A stretch of DNA of 16,136 nt from Strigomonas culicis (lineage: Eukaryota; Euglenozoa; Kinetoplastea; Trypanosomatida; Trypanosomatidae), in contig AUXH01000444.1 in the NCBI GenBank assembly GCA_000482145.1, positions 1-16,136 of the forward strand, in the 5' to 3' direction. Both the position numbers and the translations under genes were made by a program. Below are positions 1 through 7,536 of the stretch, one piece after another; the first letter of the stretch is position 1, and the number at the start of each line of letters is the position of its first letter. The notes under the pieces are model-generated. The model saw only the letters and a list, made by a program, of their open reading frames with translations, made no database searches and was not told the origin of the DNA.

Positions 1-10
1 ACTCTCTCTC

Positions 11-54
<44 letters not shown>

Positions 55-58
55 CTCT
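1..58. repeat. CT/TC microsatellite, part of a pyrimidine tract
   Basis: Almost pure CT dinucleotide repeat at the left edge of the window. It continues into a mixed pyrimidine tract that ends at an AG at 95-96, so it probably doubles as the polypyrimidine signal for trans-splicing of the first gene. Confidence 0.9.
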
Positions 59-96
59 GCGCCTCTTTTTTCTGTCTTGTGCGTACTGTTTATCAG
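40..96 (+). promoter_or_regulatory. Predicted spliced-leader acceptor for the cyclophilin-like gene
   Basis: A pyrimidine-rich run reaches to about 92 and the first AG after it is at 95-96, 33 bases before the ATG at 129. This is the usual trypanosomatid arrangement of polypyrimidine tract, first AG, then start codon. It is inferred from pattern only. Confidence 0.55.
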
Positions 97-128
97 CACG
101 TGCCACTCCACAGTGTGTATCTGCCTAT

Positions 129-818
129 ATGAAGTCGTCCGATCGAAATTCGAAAGAGCCTCGCAAGGACGGCGGCGCGGAGGACCACAAGGGACGCAAA
201 AAAGAGCCCGTTACCATCGATGCAGCGGAGCGACGGCTCAAGGAGTGGGAAAACTACCAGCGAAGCCATAAAAGCGTAGAGGATCAGCAGAGTTGTGTGG
301 CCTTCTTAGACCTTGCCATCGACAACGCGCTGACCGGGCGTATGCTGGTGGAGCTGTACGCGAAGCACGTCCCCAACACGGTGGAGCGGTTCCGCTCCTT
401 CGTTTCGGGTACCGCTGGCAAGCACGCGTCCACAGGGAGGTCTTTGGACTACTGCGGCCTCACCGTCTCTCGGATTAATAAAACAGACGCTTTTATCGTT
501 TTGGGCGATTTGGAGCCGTACGGTGTGGCGGCCGAGGCCGTTCCGGAGGAGGCCTTTGCGTTCCGCCACAAGGACCGCGGTCTGCTCTCGTTTGTCACGG
601 AGGGGCCCCACGCGGTGTCGCACGCCTTGTGCATCACGCTGGGCGCGGCGCCGTCGCTGGACTTCAAGCAGGTCGTGTTCGGGCGCGTCGTGGACGGCTT
701 GAATGTGCTGGAGCGGCTCGAGTCGCTGCCGGTGAGCCGCACCGGCGCGCCGCTGTGTACCGTTTCCATCGTGCTCTGCGGCATGCTGACAGGGGAGCGG
801 CCCGTGGACCATTCGTAG
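129..818 (+). CDS. Divergent cyclophilin-like protein, probably not a normal isomerase
   Basis: 229 residues. The first 50 or so are charged and Lys/Arg/Glu-rich with no recognised motif. From about residue 56 the protein follows the cyclophilin (peptidyl-prolyl isomerase) fold: an opening strand with FLDLAID, ELYAKHVPNTVERFR for the first helix, GLLSFVTEGP, and LDFKQVVFGRVVDGLNVLE for the conserved KHVVFG region. Aligned with human cyclophilin A, the catalytic Arg55 (R115) and Phe60 (F122) are kept. Gln63 is Leu (L125), Gln111 is Ala (A166), Phe113 is Cys (C168), Trp121 is Ser (S176) and His126 is Gln (Q181). Family membership is fairly secure. Loss of pocket residues suggests weak or no isomerase activity and perhaps a scaffold role, which is inference. 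The ATG at 129 is the first one after the predicted acceptor. No signal peptide or membrane segment is visible. Confidence 0.8.
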   Translation: MKSSDRNSKEPRKDGGAEDHKGRKKEPVTIDAAERRLKEWENYQRSHKSVEDQQSCVAFLDLAIDNALTGRMLVELYAKHVPNTVERFRSFVSGTAGKHASTGRSLDYCGLTVSRINKTDAFIVLGDLEPYGVAAEAVPEEAFAFRHKDRGLLSFVTEGPHAVSHALCITLGAAPSLDFKQVVFGRVVDGLNVLERLESLPVSRTGAPLCTVSIVLCGMLTGERPVDHS

Positions 819-874
819 GCCCACTCTGTGCATCCTGTACCTTTAACCTCAACGAGATCATGGGAGAGAGAGAC

Positions 875-879
875 TGTGT

Positions 880-910
<31 letters not shown>
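875..910. repeat. TG dinucleotide microsatellite
   Basis: About 36 bases of TG units with one TA interruption near 883, lying in the 3' flank of the cyclophilin-like gene. Probably a length-polymorphic simple repeat. Confidence 0.9.
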
Positions 911-1039
911 GAGGGAAATGTATCTACTGTATTATATTCGCTTTTTTCTTTTTCTAAGCCTTTCACTGTTCCTTTTCAACGCCGAGATGATATCCCTTAT
1001 CCAACTGTCGTTCTGCTGTGACAACCGCGTATGTCTGTA

Positions 1040-1077
1040 CCGTTGCCTCCTCTCCCTTTCTTTCATCCCTTTTACAG
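1040..1077 (+). promoter_or_regulatory. Predicted spliced-leader acceptor for the ABHD hydrolase
   Basis: Pyrimidine tract at about 1043-1073 followed by the first AG at 1076-1077. The ATG used here is 85 bases downstream at 1162. An open frame extends upstream of this ATG without an in-frame ATG, and this acceptor supports the shorter protein. Confidence 0.55.
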
Positions 1078-1161
1078 CTGACTTTGTGTGTGCCACCCCC
1101 TCGGTGCCACTCAAAAAGAAGAAGAAGAAAAAAGATCATTCCCAAGCGACGGCGCGCGCCC

Positions 1162-2394
1162 ATGAGCACCGCGCCCGACGTGTGGTCGCGCGTGCGCTTT
1201 CTCCTTGCCCAGTCTGTGTGCGCGGGGCTGGACACGCTGTTGGCGCTGTGCCGTCTGGCAGCGCCGCGGTGGTGGCGGCCGCCGACGCTCTCGGCCATGT
1301 GCACCGAGAGGATGCGGCGGCTCTTCGCGCTGGACCAGCTCGACGGGGTGCCCTACCCCGACCCCAGCTACGGCGGCCACGTGGCGACCGTGCTGTGCGC
1401 GCTGCGCCCGGCCCCTGCGCTGCCGTACGAGCGCACCCGCGTGGCCGGCGGCGACGGGAACCCGATGTGCCTCGACTGGCTGCGGTGCCCGCAGAGCGCG
1501 GCGGACCGGCTGTTGGTGATCATCCCCGGCCTCTCCTCGTCCTCCGAGACGAACTACATTCGGCACTTTGTGGACTACGCGTGCCGCCGCGGCAACCACT
1601 GCTGCGTCTTCACGTCGCGCGGGCTGGGTGACACGCCACTCGAGCGGCCGCGCCTCATGTCGGCGTACTGGACGGAGGACTTCCGCGCGGTGGCGACGGA
1701 GTGCTTCGGTCGCGCGGCGCTGGAGAGCCGCTTCGGGCGACCGGTCAGCGTGTTCGCGGTGGGCTTCAGCCTCGGGGGCGTGATCCTTTCCAAGTACATC
1801 GGTGAGGAGTCGCGCGACGGCCGGCCGCTGTGCTTCTCCGCTGCGTTCGCCATCAACAGTCCGATTGACGTCATCAGCGCGAATGAGGTGATGAACCAGC
1901 TGCCCAACTCGGTGCTGTACCAGCCGTCCATGACGAGTGGGCTCATCGCCGCAACGCGCCGCCATCAGGCGCTCCTCCCCCACGTCCCCGGCCTGAAGCC
2001 GCACGTGCGGGACTGCATTCGAGCGGGAAAGGTGGAGGATATTTTTAAGATAATAAAAACTGTTTATGATTATGATACATACTTCACCGCGCCTGCCAAT
2101 AATTTTGAAGACGCCATCGCTTACTACAGAGAAATCAATCCACTGAAGTGGCTGCGGTACACATCGGTGCCGTTTCTGTGCATTTCCGCCGCCGACGACC
2201 CGGTCTGCGGGCCCTTCCCGGCGCAGGAGGTGGAGGCGGCGATGCAGTCAAACCCTAACATTTCGGTGCTCTTCACGCCGCATGGAGGGCACATCGGCTA
2301 TGTCAAGTCGCTGTCCAATGAGTGGAATGCGGAACCGCTTTTTATTGAAATAATCCTGTGTGATCTCATTACAACGTTTGTGAGTCACACGTAA
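1162..2394 (+). CDS. Alpha/beta hydrolase of the ABHD1/3 (EMB8-like) family
   Basis: 410 residues. The order of motifs matches the ABHD1/ABHD3/EMB8 family of membrane-associated lipid hydrolases or acyltransferases. There is an oxyanion-loop segment IIPGLSSSSETNYI (120-133), which is the family's PGL-S-S-Y pattern. The nucleophile elbow is GFSLGG with Ser203 (201-206), preceded by VSVFAV. The acid is in ISAADDP (Asp345 or 346), and the base is His377 in GGHIGY. All triad residues are present, so the enzyme should be active. Residues about 11-36 are hydrophobic enough for membrane association. Substrates are probably phospholipids or esters of medium-chain acids, inferred from the family. The frame is open upstream of 1162 but has no ATG there, so 1162 is the start. 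A short AT-rich segment (about 2038-2120) contrasts with the GC-rich rest of the gene without breaking the frame. Confidence 0.88.
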   Translation: MSTAPDVWSRVRFLLAQSVCAGLDTLLALCRLAAPRWWRPPTLSAMCTERMRRLFALDQLDGVPYPDPSYGGHVATVLCALRPAPALPYERTRVAGGDGNPMCLDWLRCPQSAADRLLVIIPGLSSSSETNYIRHFVDYACRRGNHCCVFTSRGLGDTPLERPRLMSAYWTEDFRAVATECFGRAALESRFGRPVSVFAVGFSLGGVILSKYIGEESRDGRPLCFSAAFAINSPIDVISANEVMNQLPNSVLYQPSMTSGLIAATRRHQALLPHVPGLKPHVRDCIRAGKVEDIFKIIKTVYDYDTYFTAPANNFEDAIAYYREINPLKWLRYTSVPFLCISAADDPVCGPFPAQEVEAAMQSNPNISVLFTPHGGHIGYVKSLSNEWNAEPLFIEIILCDLITTFVSHT

Positions 2395-2604
2395 TGGAGC
2401 ACTTTTCGGTCTTTCGGTCACTGTGCCTCTGGACCCATCGCTCTCCTTTTCTGTACTGTTTTCTCCCCCTCTTTTTTTTTTTTGCCCTATACCAATGCCA
2501 ATTGTTTACTTCCCTTTTACCTGAATGACATAAACTGATACGACCTGTTGGGATGTAGGTGGGTGTGCCTGTCTATACATTTGCACCTTTCTGCTCCTTC
2601 TCTT

Positions 2605-2636
2605 CTCTATTGCGCATTTTCTTTTTTGTTACGCAG
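2605..2636 (+). promoter_or_regulatory. Predicted spliced-leader acceptor for the first two-helix membrane protein
   Basis: Pyrimidine-rich stretch ending in TTTTTTGTTACGCAG; the AG is at 2635-2636 and the ATG at 2678, giving a leader of about 41 bases. The rest of 2395-2677 is AT-rich spacer with a T11 run near 2470 and no gene. Confidence 0.55.
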
Positions 2637-2677
2637 GAATTGATATCCTTCATTATCTTCCTTTCGATTCAGTAAGT

Positions 2678-3109
2678 ATGGTTCTCTACCAAAAGAGCGA
2701 TCCCTCTGGTCTTTCAGACTATGAGCTGCGTGTCGGCGAGTGCCGACGGCTCATCTTGCAACACCAGGTGCGCCGCGACTTGCTGCGCAAAGCCAAGCAC
2801 TGGACGTACGCTAGCCTTTGCTTTGACGTATGCTGTGTCGGCGTGGGCGGATTTCTCTTCCACGAAACCAGTCGCCTTGCGAATGAGCAGGCGTCGTATC
2901 TTCTCGCGGTGACGGGGAACGGCTTTGTGCGACGGATGTTTACGCCGTTTCCGCTCTTCTCCTCACTGCTAGTTTTATTTGGACTTATTTCCTTACCGGC
3001 GGATAGTGTTGCGTTGCGCTCTGTTTGCGATCATTTGCAGATTGAGAAGGATCAGATTTACTATCAAAAAGATCTGCTTTCAGCGTTGGAAGCAGATAAC
3101 AAGCAGTAG
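2678..3109 (+). CDS. Small two-helix membrane protein, unknown function (copy 1 of a tandem pair)
   Basis: 143 residues, no family recognised. It has a basic, amphipathic N-terminal segment (about 16-42, many Arg), a first predicted membrane helix at about 43-62, a loop of about 28 residues, a second helix at about 91-108, and a charged C-terminal tail that could form a short coiled coil. It aligns without gaps to the next gene with an offset of ten residues. Shared positions are RVxxCR (18-23), His29 in LQHQV, Arg33, Lys40, Tyr44, Leu47, Ala77, Thr79, Asn81, Arg86, Pro90, Leu97 and Asp109. The base composition is less GC-rich than the flanking enzyme genes. Both ends of the membrane hairpin probably face the same side. 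The start ATG lies just after a convincing acceptor. Confidence 0.7.
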   Translation: MVLYQKSDPSGLSDYELRVGECRRLILQHQVRRDLLRKAKHWTYASLCFDVCCVGVGGFLFHETSRLANEQASYLLAVTGNGFVRRMFTPFPLFSSLLVLFGLISLPADSVALRSVCDHLQIEKDQIYYQKDLLSALEADNKQ

Positions 3110-3525
3110 TGTGTCACGACGTGAATTTATATTTAACTATATTTTGTTTGCTTTACTGGCTCTTTGTTTTGTCGCTCCTTTTCACTTACTATTATTCTTC
3201 TTCTTATTGATGGTAGTAACAATGACATTTTACGTCATTCAGTAGAGTGACACGTATTGGGGTTTTCCTTTTTTATTTACTTAATCATTATAGTGTTATC
3301 GTTGCTGTGCAACTCATTTTTAGCTCTGATATAAGTATATGCGTGCTCTTCTGTACGACAAACACATTGATCTACTGTTTTGGCTCTACTGCTGTATCAT
3401 ATGCCAGTCTTCTTCTTCCTTCTTTTGTATATGAAATACTTACCAAAAGGTACTACATAAGCACCGTTTTCCCTCAAAGGGCGCAACCCTAATAGTCTTC
3501 TTCACATCTCTAAATTCCCTCTACT
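3110..3525. other. AT-rich spacer between the two small membrane-protein genes
   Basis: 416 bases of AT-rich sequence with T-rich runs. Two open frames here (2979-3245 and 3247-3492) lack an ATG start (the second opens with GTG) or overlap the upstream gene, and their translations are only hydrophobic products of T-rich DNA. Pyrimidine tracts near 3407-3425 and an AG near 3494-3495 could supply the acceptor of the next gene. Confidence 0.65.
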
Positions 3526-3948
3526 ATGACCTTCGAACATGACAATCGCGTTCGCCAGTGCCGGATGCGTGTCAAGACACACGAAGTGTTTCGGTCGCAA
3601 GCGTTGCGCGAGAAGCGGCTTCGCTACTTCAATTTACTTCTGGAAACGGGTGCTCTTAGCCTCTCAGCCTCTATTGGCTACCGCTGCTATCACACCATCC
3701 CGCTGGAGGCTTCCATGTTGCGTGCGCTTACGGTCAATCCGTACCTTCTACGCGTATCGTCGCCCGGGACTTCTCTCATGTGCCTTATGTTTGTCGCCAC
3801 GAGTGTTTTCACCGTGTGGGACTTCAAAGGCATCATTCGCGCGAGGCAGATGATAGCGAGCCAGGATTTCGCGATTGGTGACGTGAACGCGGAGCTGAAA
3901 AGCATACAATGGATGGACAGTGCGAAGAACGGTGTTCATACCGAGTAA
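3526..3948 (+). CDS. Small two-helix membrane protein, unknown function (copy 2 of a tandem pair)
   Basis: 140 residues, no family recognised. The architecture is that of the preceding gene: a basic N-terminal amphipathic segment (8-33), a hydrophobic helix at about 34-52, a polar loop, a second hydrophobic helix at about 82-98 and a polar tail. Identities with copy 1 at a constant ten-residue offset include RVxxCR (8-13), His19, Val21, Arg23, Lys30, Tyr34, Leu37, Ala67, Thr69, Asn71, Arg76, Pro80, Leu87 and Asp99. Identity is low overall, so the duplication is old or the proteins evolve fast. Location in an organelle or plasma membrane cannot be decided. The ATG at 3526 follows a pyrimidine-rich leader. 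Confidence 0.68.
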   Translation: MTFEHDNRVRQCRMRVKTHEVFRSQALREKRLRYFNLLLETGALSLSASIGYRCYHTIPLEASMLRALTVNPYLLRVSSPGTSLMCLMFVATSVFTVWDFKGIIRARQMIASQDFAIGDVNAELKSIQWMDSAKNGVHTE

Positions 3949-4304
3949 TGATATTTCATGTTGTGTACATTGTCAATTGTTGTGAATCACTAGGACTACG
4001 TTTTTTTTTTTTTGCGTTCGTAATCGAATCTGCCTAGTATTCGTTTTTTGTCTTCTACTAATTAATAATAAAAAAGAACGCTAACACATCTATAATAAGA
4101 AGGAATGCAAACTGTATCGAATATCTGTGTGTAAGGATAGCGTTAATACACGCGTTTTTATTCTCTTTGTATGCCTCTGTCCTCTTTCTGCACTCTTTCA
4201 TGAATGGGAAGGAACGAGTAATTATCTCTCCAGCTCATCAAAAAGTAGTTTTTTTTTTCACGATTAAAACTCCCGTAACAACAGTAAAAAACCCAACGAT
4301 CGCT
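3949..4304. other. AT-rich spacer with acceptor signal
   Basis: Low-complexity AT-rich spacer with T and A runs (T12 near 4001, T11 near 4250). A pyrimidine tract at about 4171-4199 is followed by the first AG at 4210-4211. That acceptor lies downstream of an in-frame ATG at 4200, so the upstream ATG would be removed from the mRNA, and the start of the next gene is placed at 4305. Confidence 0.6.
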
Positions 4305-5741
4305 ATGGAGCGGTCTCCTCAAAAAGAAAAAAGGAGGGGCCAGAGACGTAAGGAGGAGGACGATGAACGAGATGAAGTGTCCACGGACACAACGGAGGAA
4401 ACCGATGTAAAACAGAAGCAACAGGATGTAGAAAGAACAGACTGGCGTAAAGTGTCGGCCGTGCGAAGCAGCACGTCTCAAGACGACCGGAGCGTGGAGG
4501 CCGGCACGGATCCGCTGACGCTGAACGGTGGCAAGGACACTGTGCCGGGCGATGGCACCAGTGGGACCCAAGAGGTGACGGACGGGCTCGGGTTCAGTGA
4601 CGATTCCGACAACAGCTCTACCGGCGACAACGACGAGATCGACTGGCTGGTGGACAACACGTCGGACGACAGAACCGTTGGCGCGTCCGCCGTGACGGCG
4701 CCATCGGCGACGGCCATCACGTTTCGCAGCAGGCCGCCGCCGGAGTTCTTACATCTAGAGGACGAAAAAGAAATCCGGGCTCAAGTGAAGAGCGCCCAGC
4801 AGATCCGTAAGCGGGCGAAGAAAATGAAGAAGAATATGCTGAAGGCGGTCAAAAACTGCCAGCAGAGCGTGACCACGTTAAGCCACTTCGTCGCGTGTGC
4901 GCAAGGGATGGCACAGGAGACCCTCTGTACGGACGCCGCGATTGCCACGTCGCTGCAGGAGGCAGCGGCCGCGATGCAGGTCTTCGCGGACGACACCGCG
5001 ATGGCCACGCTGAGCGATAGCATTACGAACGTGGGCGAACAGGTGAAGGCGGTCCGGGAGCATGCCAAGCTGCTGACGGCCACTGAGAAGGCCCGCCGCG
5101 AGGCGCGCGACAGGCGCATCAAGATGGACCAGACCGAGCTGGACGTCACCGATGAGGCCGAGTACCGCAGGGCCGTCGATATCACAACCGACTTCACCGA
5201 AAAGGATGAGCGATACAAGGAGGAGTTCAAGAGCTTCGTGGAGCACAACTCTTCCCAACTCGACCAAACGCTCCGCAGCACCCTTCTGGCAAATGCCAAG
5301 TTCATGGAGGACCTTGCGAGCGCGCTGCGCCGGGCGGCGAGCGTCGAGGTAGGCGACGCGGGTTACGTCGCCGATGCGGGCACAGCCAAGCGCGCGGGCA
5401 GCATGGTCGACCCGGAGTGCGGCAAGAACCCCGTGCGGCTGTTCCCAGACGAACACGCCGCGGAGCAAGCCACTGTGGACGCGTACGACCGTCTGACGGT
5501 GAAGCCGCCAACGCAGGAGCGGAAGGAAGCGGTGGTGCAGGGCATCCCGATGAGCGCGAGGGCCGTGGCGGAGGCACAGAGCGAGGCCAACGCATACGGC
5601 ACGTCAACCTACTCTCACCCCGCCCGTCTGCCAACGATTGACCAAAATCATTCAACGGTGACGCCAAGTTCCAGAAAGAAAAAGGCGAAACAGGTCCAGA
5701 AGATGAAGGAGAATTATTTCTCGTGTTATTTGCCTCATTGA
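4305..5741 (+). CDS. Coiled-coil protein with possible BAR-like core (copy 1 of a tandem pair)
   Basis: 478 residues. A highly charged N-terminus (1-70) is followed by an acidic serine cluster SDDSDNSSTGDNDEIDW (98-114), then a conserved helical core (about 139-347) starting at FRSRPPPEFLHLEDEKEI. The core contains VKSAQQIRKR, EKARREARDRRI, LDVTDEAEYRRA, and ends with VEHNSSQLDQTLRSTLLANAKFMEDLASAL. The last stretch resembles the final helix of BAR-domain proteins, where Arg/Lys- and Glu-rich helices form membrane-bending dimers; this assignment is by feel and not firm. The C-terminal 130 residues are low-complexity and not shared with copy 2. The ATG at 4305 is chosen because an AG acceptor at 4210-4211 lies after the earlier ATG and because the protein then begins ME-x-x-P-x-KE, as copy 2 does. 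No signal peptide or membrane helix is seen. Confidence 0.75.
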   Translation: MERSPQKEKRRGQRRKEEDDERDEVSTDTTEETDVKQKQQDVERTDWRKVSAVRSSTSQDDRSVEAGTDPLTLNGGKDTVPGDGTSGTQEVTDGLGFSDDSDNSSTGDNDEIDWLVDNTSDDRTVGASAVTAPSATAITFRSRPPPEFLHLEDEKEIRAQVKSAQQIRKRAKKMKKNMLKAVKNCQQSVTTLSHFVACAQGMAQETLCTDAAIATSLQEAAAAMQVFADDTAMATLSDSITNVGEQVKAVREHAKLLTATEKARREARDRRIKMDQTELDVTDEAEYRRAVDITTDFTEKDERYKEEFKSFVEHNSSQLDQTLRSTLLANAKFMEDLASALRRAASVEVGDAGYVADAGTAKRAGSMVDPECGKNPVRLFPDEHAAEQATVDAYDRLTVKPPTQERKEAVVQGIPMSARAVAEAQSEANAYGTSTYSHPARLPTIDQNHSTVTPSSRKKKAKQVQKMKENYFSCYLPH

Positions 5742-6195
5742 GAGGAAATGACTGCACACATTTTAGCTTCCCGTGCATTTTTCATAGACACCCCCGTCCG
5801 TACTACCGTTGGTTGTTTATGAATGTATGTAAATAATTTGGAAGAATAAATATCAACGATATGCTCCTACCGCTTGTTTTATCTCTTTTTTTCTAATTCG
5901 TCTTCCGTTTATGTCTGAGTTGTGTGTTTTTGCGTTTGTACTCACTATGAGTGACTTCATGTCAAAAGGAGAGAGATTGGTAGCGAATTCCATGGATTGT
6001 GCTTCTATCTTTTTACTTCTGCAGACACCAACTGCTGCTGTGGGTTCATATGTTTGGATTTCAATACACACGCTATTTCCTTTTTTTTTGTATCTTCGCA
6101 AACTGTGTAAACCATCTACACCCAAAGAGCAAACAGTAGTCCACTTTTTTTCCCCACTTTACCGAATCAACATCACCCCATCCCCATCCCCATCC
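5742..6195. other. AT-rich spacer between the coiled-coil paralogues
   Basis: AT-rich spacer. The frame of the next gene is open back to 5911, but the upstream part has T-rich, UTR-like sequence including a T9 run near 6081, so it is probably leader. A plausible acceptor AG follows pyrimidine-rich sequence at about 6127. Three CCCCAT units (about 6177-6194) sit directly before the ATG. Confidence 0.6.
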
Positions 6196-7536
6196 ATGGA
6201 GCCGTGCCCCCCGAAGGAAGAGAAGGCGCCGCACAAGAGCGACGGCCGCCGTGCCTCGCATGAAGCGGCCGCAGCGAAGGAGGCCGCCAGCGCAGAGGCG
6301 GCGGCGCCGCCCGCGCCCGCGGAGGACCCCAGGGCGAAGGAGGGAGGGAGGGGCAAGCACCTGGAAGCGTCTGAGCGGTCTGCTGAAGAGGGCAAAAAGG
6401 AGAACGGCGATCTCGCTGCAGCCAACGTCAAGCCGAAGAATCCTCTGGAGATCATCGATGACTCCGAGGACAGCTCTCCTGAGGATGCCGAGGACGACGA
6501 CTGGATGTTCGCCGAGGCGTCGGAGGAAGCGGCGATCGCCGTTCAGTTCCGCAGCAAGCCGGCACCCGAGTTTTTGAACATGGACGACGAACGGGAGATC
6601 TACGCTCAGGTGAAGAGCGCGAAGGAGGTCCATAAGAGGGTGAAGGCACTGAAGCGGTACATGCAGCGGACGGTGCAGGGCTGCCAGCAGGCTGGGGCGG
6701 TGTACGACGGCCTCATCACGTACACAAGCTTCGTGGCGAAGGACAGCGCGTGTGTCGACAAGGAGACCACCAAGTCGCTGAAGGAGGCGGCGCGCGACAT
6801 CCACACCTTCCGCGACGGCGGCGCCGTCACGGCATTGAACAGCAACATCACCTTACTCCAAGACGAACTGAAGTCCCTCGAGAGTCACGCCAAGCAATTT
6901 CGGGCCATCGAGAAGATCCGTCGCGAGGCACGCGACAACCGCATTATGGTGGAGCAGGGCGACCTGGACGTGACCGACGAGACGCAGTACCGCAAGGCCA
7001 TCAATGCGAAGACGGATTACACGGCAAAGGATGCCAAGTTCAAGGGGGAGATCAAGGGCTTTCTGGAGCACAACTCCTCCCAGCTCTGCCAGACACTGCG
7101 CGAGGCGCTCCTCTCGAACGCCAAGTTCCTGGAGGACCTTGCCGGCGTGCTGCGGCTGTCGGCGAGCGTCGAGAGGAGCAACAACAACGTCTGGTTGTTC
7201 GATGAGGCGGATGCTGAGAACGCGGATCTTATGGTAGATTCAGAGCAGGCATCGCCGCTGCCGCCCCCCGGCGTGGCGCTGGCGAAGGGGGGTGCCGCTA
7301 CGAAGAGCAAGGCGAAGGATGACGCGGTGCGGCGGATGGAGCAAGAGTACAGTGCCGTTCTCCAAAACTGGGGCCTCCCGTCAGGCAGCGGCGCGGCCAC
7401 GGGGAAGAAGGACGGGCCCGCAGCGACACAGGCCGCACGGGGCGCAGGGCACGCGCCCAACGCCCCAGGCACCGTCCCTGCGAACGGAACTGTTCTGCCG
7501 AAGCTCTCGAACAACCGCACGAAAGGTTCCATATAG
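6196..7536 (+). CDS. Coiled-coil protein with possible BAR-like core (copy 2 of a tandem pair)
   Basis: 446 residues. Residues 1-80 are Ala/Glu/Lys-rich low complexity; an acidic serine cluster DDSEDSSPEDAEDDDW (88-103) matches that of copy 1 and looks like a casein-kinase-2 substrate (inference). The core (about 117-326) begins FRSKPAPEFLNMDDEREI and shares AQVKSA, CQQ, SLKEAA, IRREARDNRI, LDVTDE-x-x-YRKA, EHNSSQL-x-QTLR and NAKFLEDLAGVLR with copy 1 over its whole length. The tail is Ala/Gly/Pro-rich and differs. The two genes are clearly tandem duplicates under stronger constraint in the core than in either flank. The function is unknown; a BAR-like curved dimer binding membrane or cytoskeleton is possible. 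The ATG at 6196 is preferred over the open upstream frame because that stretch has the composition of a leader. Confidence 0.75.
   Translation: MEPCPPKEEKAPHKSDGRRASHEAAAAKEAASAEAAAPPAPAEDPRAKEGGRGKHLEASERSAEEGKKENGDLAAANVKPKNPLEIIDDSEDSSPEDAEDDDWMFAEASEEAAIAVQFRSKPAPEFLNMDDEREIYAQVKSAKEVHKRVKALKRYMQRTVQGCQQAGAVYDGLITYTSFVAKDSACVDKETTKSLKEAARDIHTFRDGGAVTALNSNITLLQDELKSLESHAKQFRAIEKIRREARDNRIMVEQGDLDVTDETQYRKAINAKTDYTAKDAKFKGEIKGFLEHNSSQLCQTLREALLSNAKFLEDLAGVLRLSASVERSNNNVWLFDEADAENADLMVDSEQASPLPPPGVALAKGGAATKSKAKDDAVRRMEQEYSAVLQNWGLPSGSGAATGKKDGPAATQAARGAGHAPNAPGTVPANGTVLPKLSNNRTKGSI

Larger units (their letters stand above)
819..1161. other. Spacer between cyclophilin-like and hydrolase genes
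   Basis: AT- and pyrimidine-rich spacer with no credible gene. It carries a TG microsatellite at 875-910 and several T-rich runs. Its right part holds the predicted trans-splicing signal of the hydrolase gene. Polyadenylation of the upstream mRNA probably occurs here, coupled to that acceptor. Confidence 0.7.

Noticed and set aside
828..1631. 267-codon + frame overlapping the hydrolase start
   Set aside because: Its first part translates microsatellite and pyrimidine tract, and its second part is an Ala/Arg-rich shadow of the hydrolase.
1111..2004. 297-codon open frame on the - strand opposite the hydrolase
   Set aside because: Arg/Ala/His-rich shadow typical of GC-rich coding DNA. The + strand frame has clear hydrolase motifs and the neighbouring genes are all +.
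3247..3492. 81-codon hydrophobic frame between the two small membrane-protein genes
   Set aside because: It opens with GTG and has no ATG-based start of gene quality; the hydrophobicity follows from T-rich DNA.
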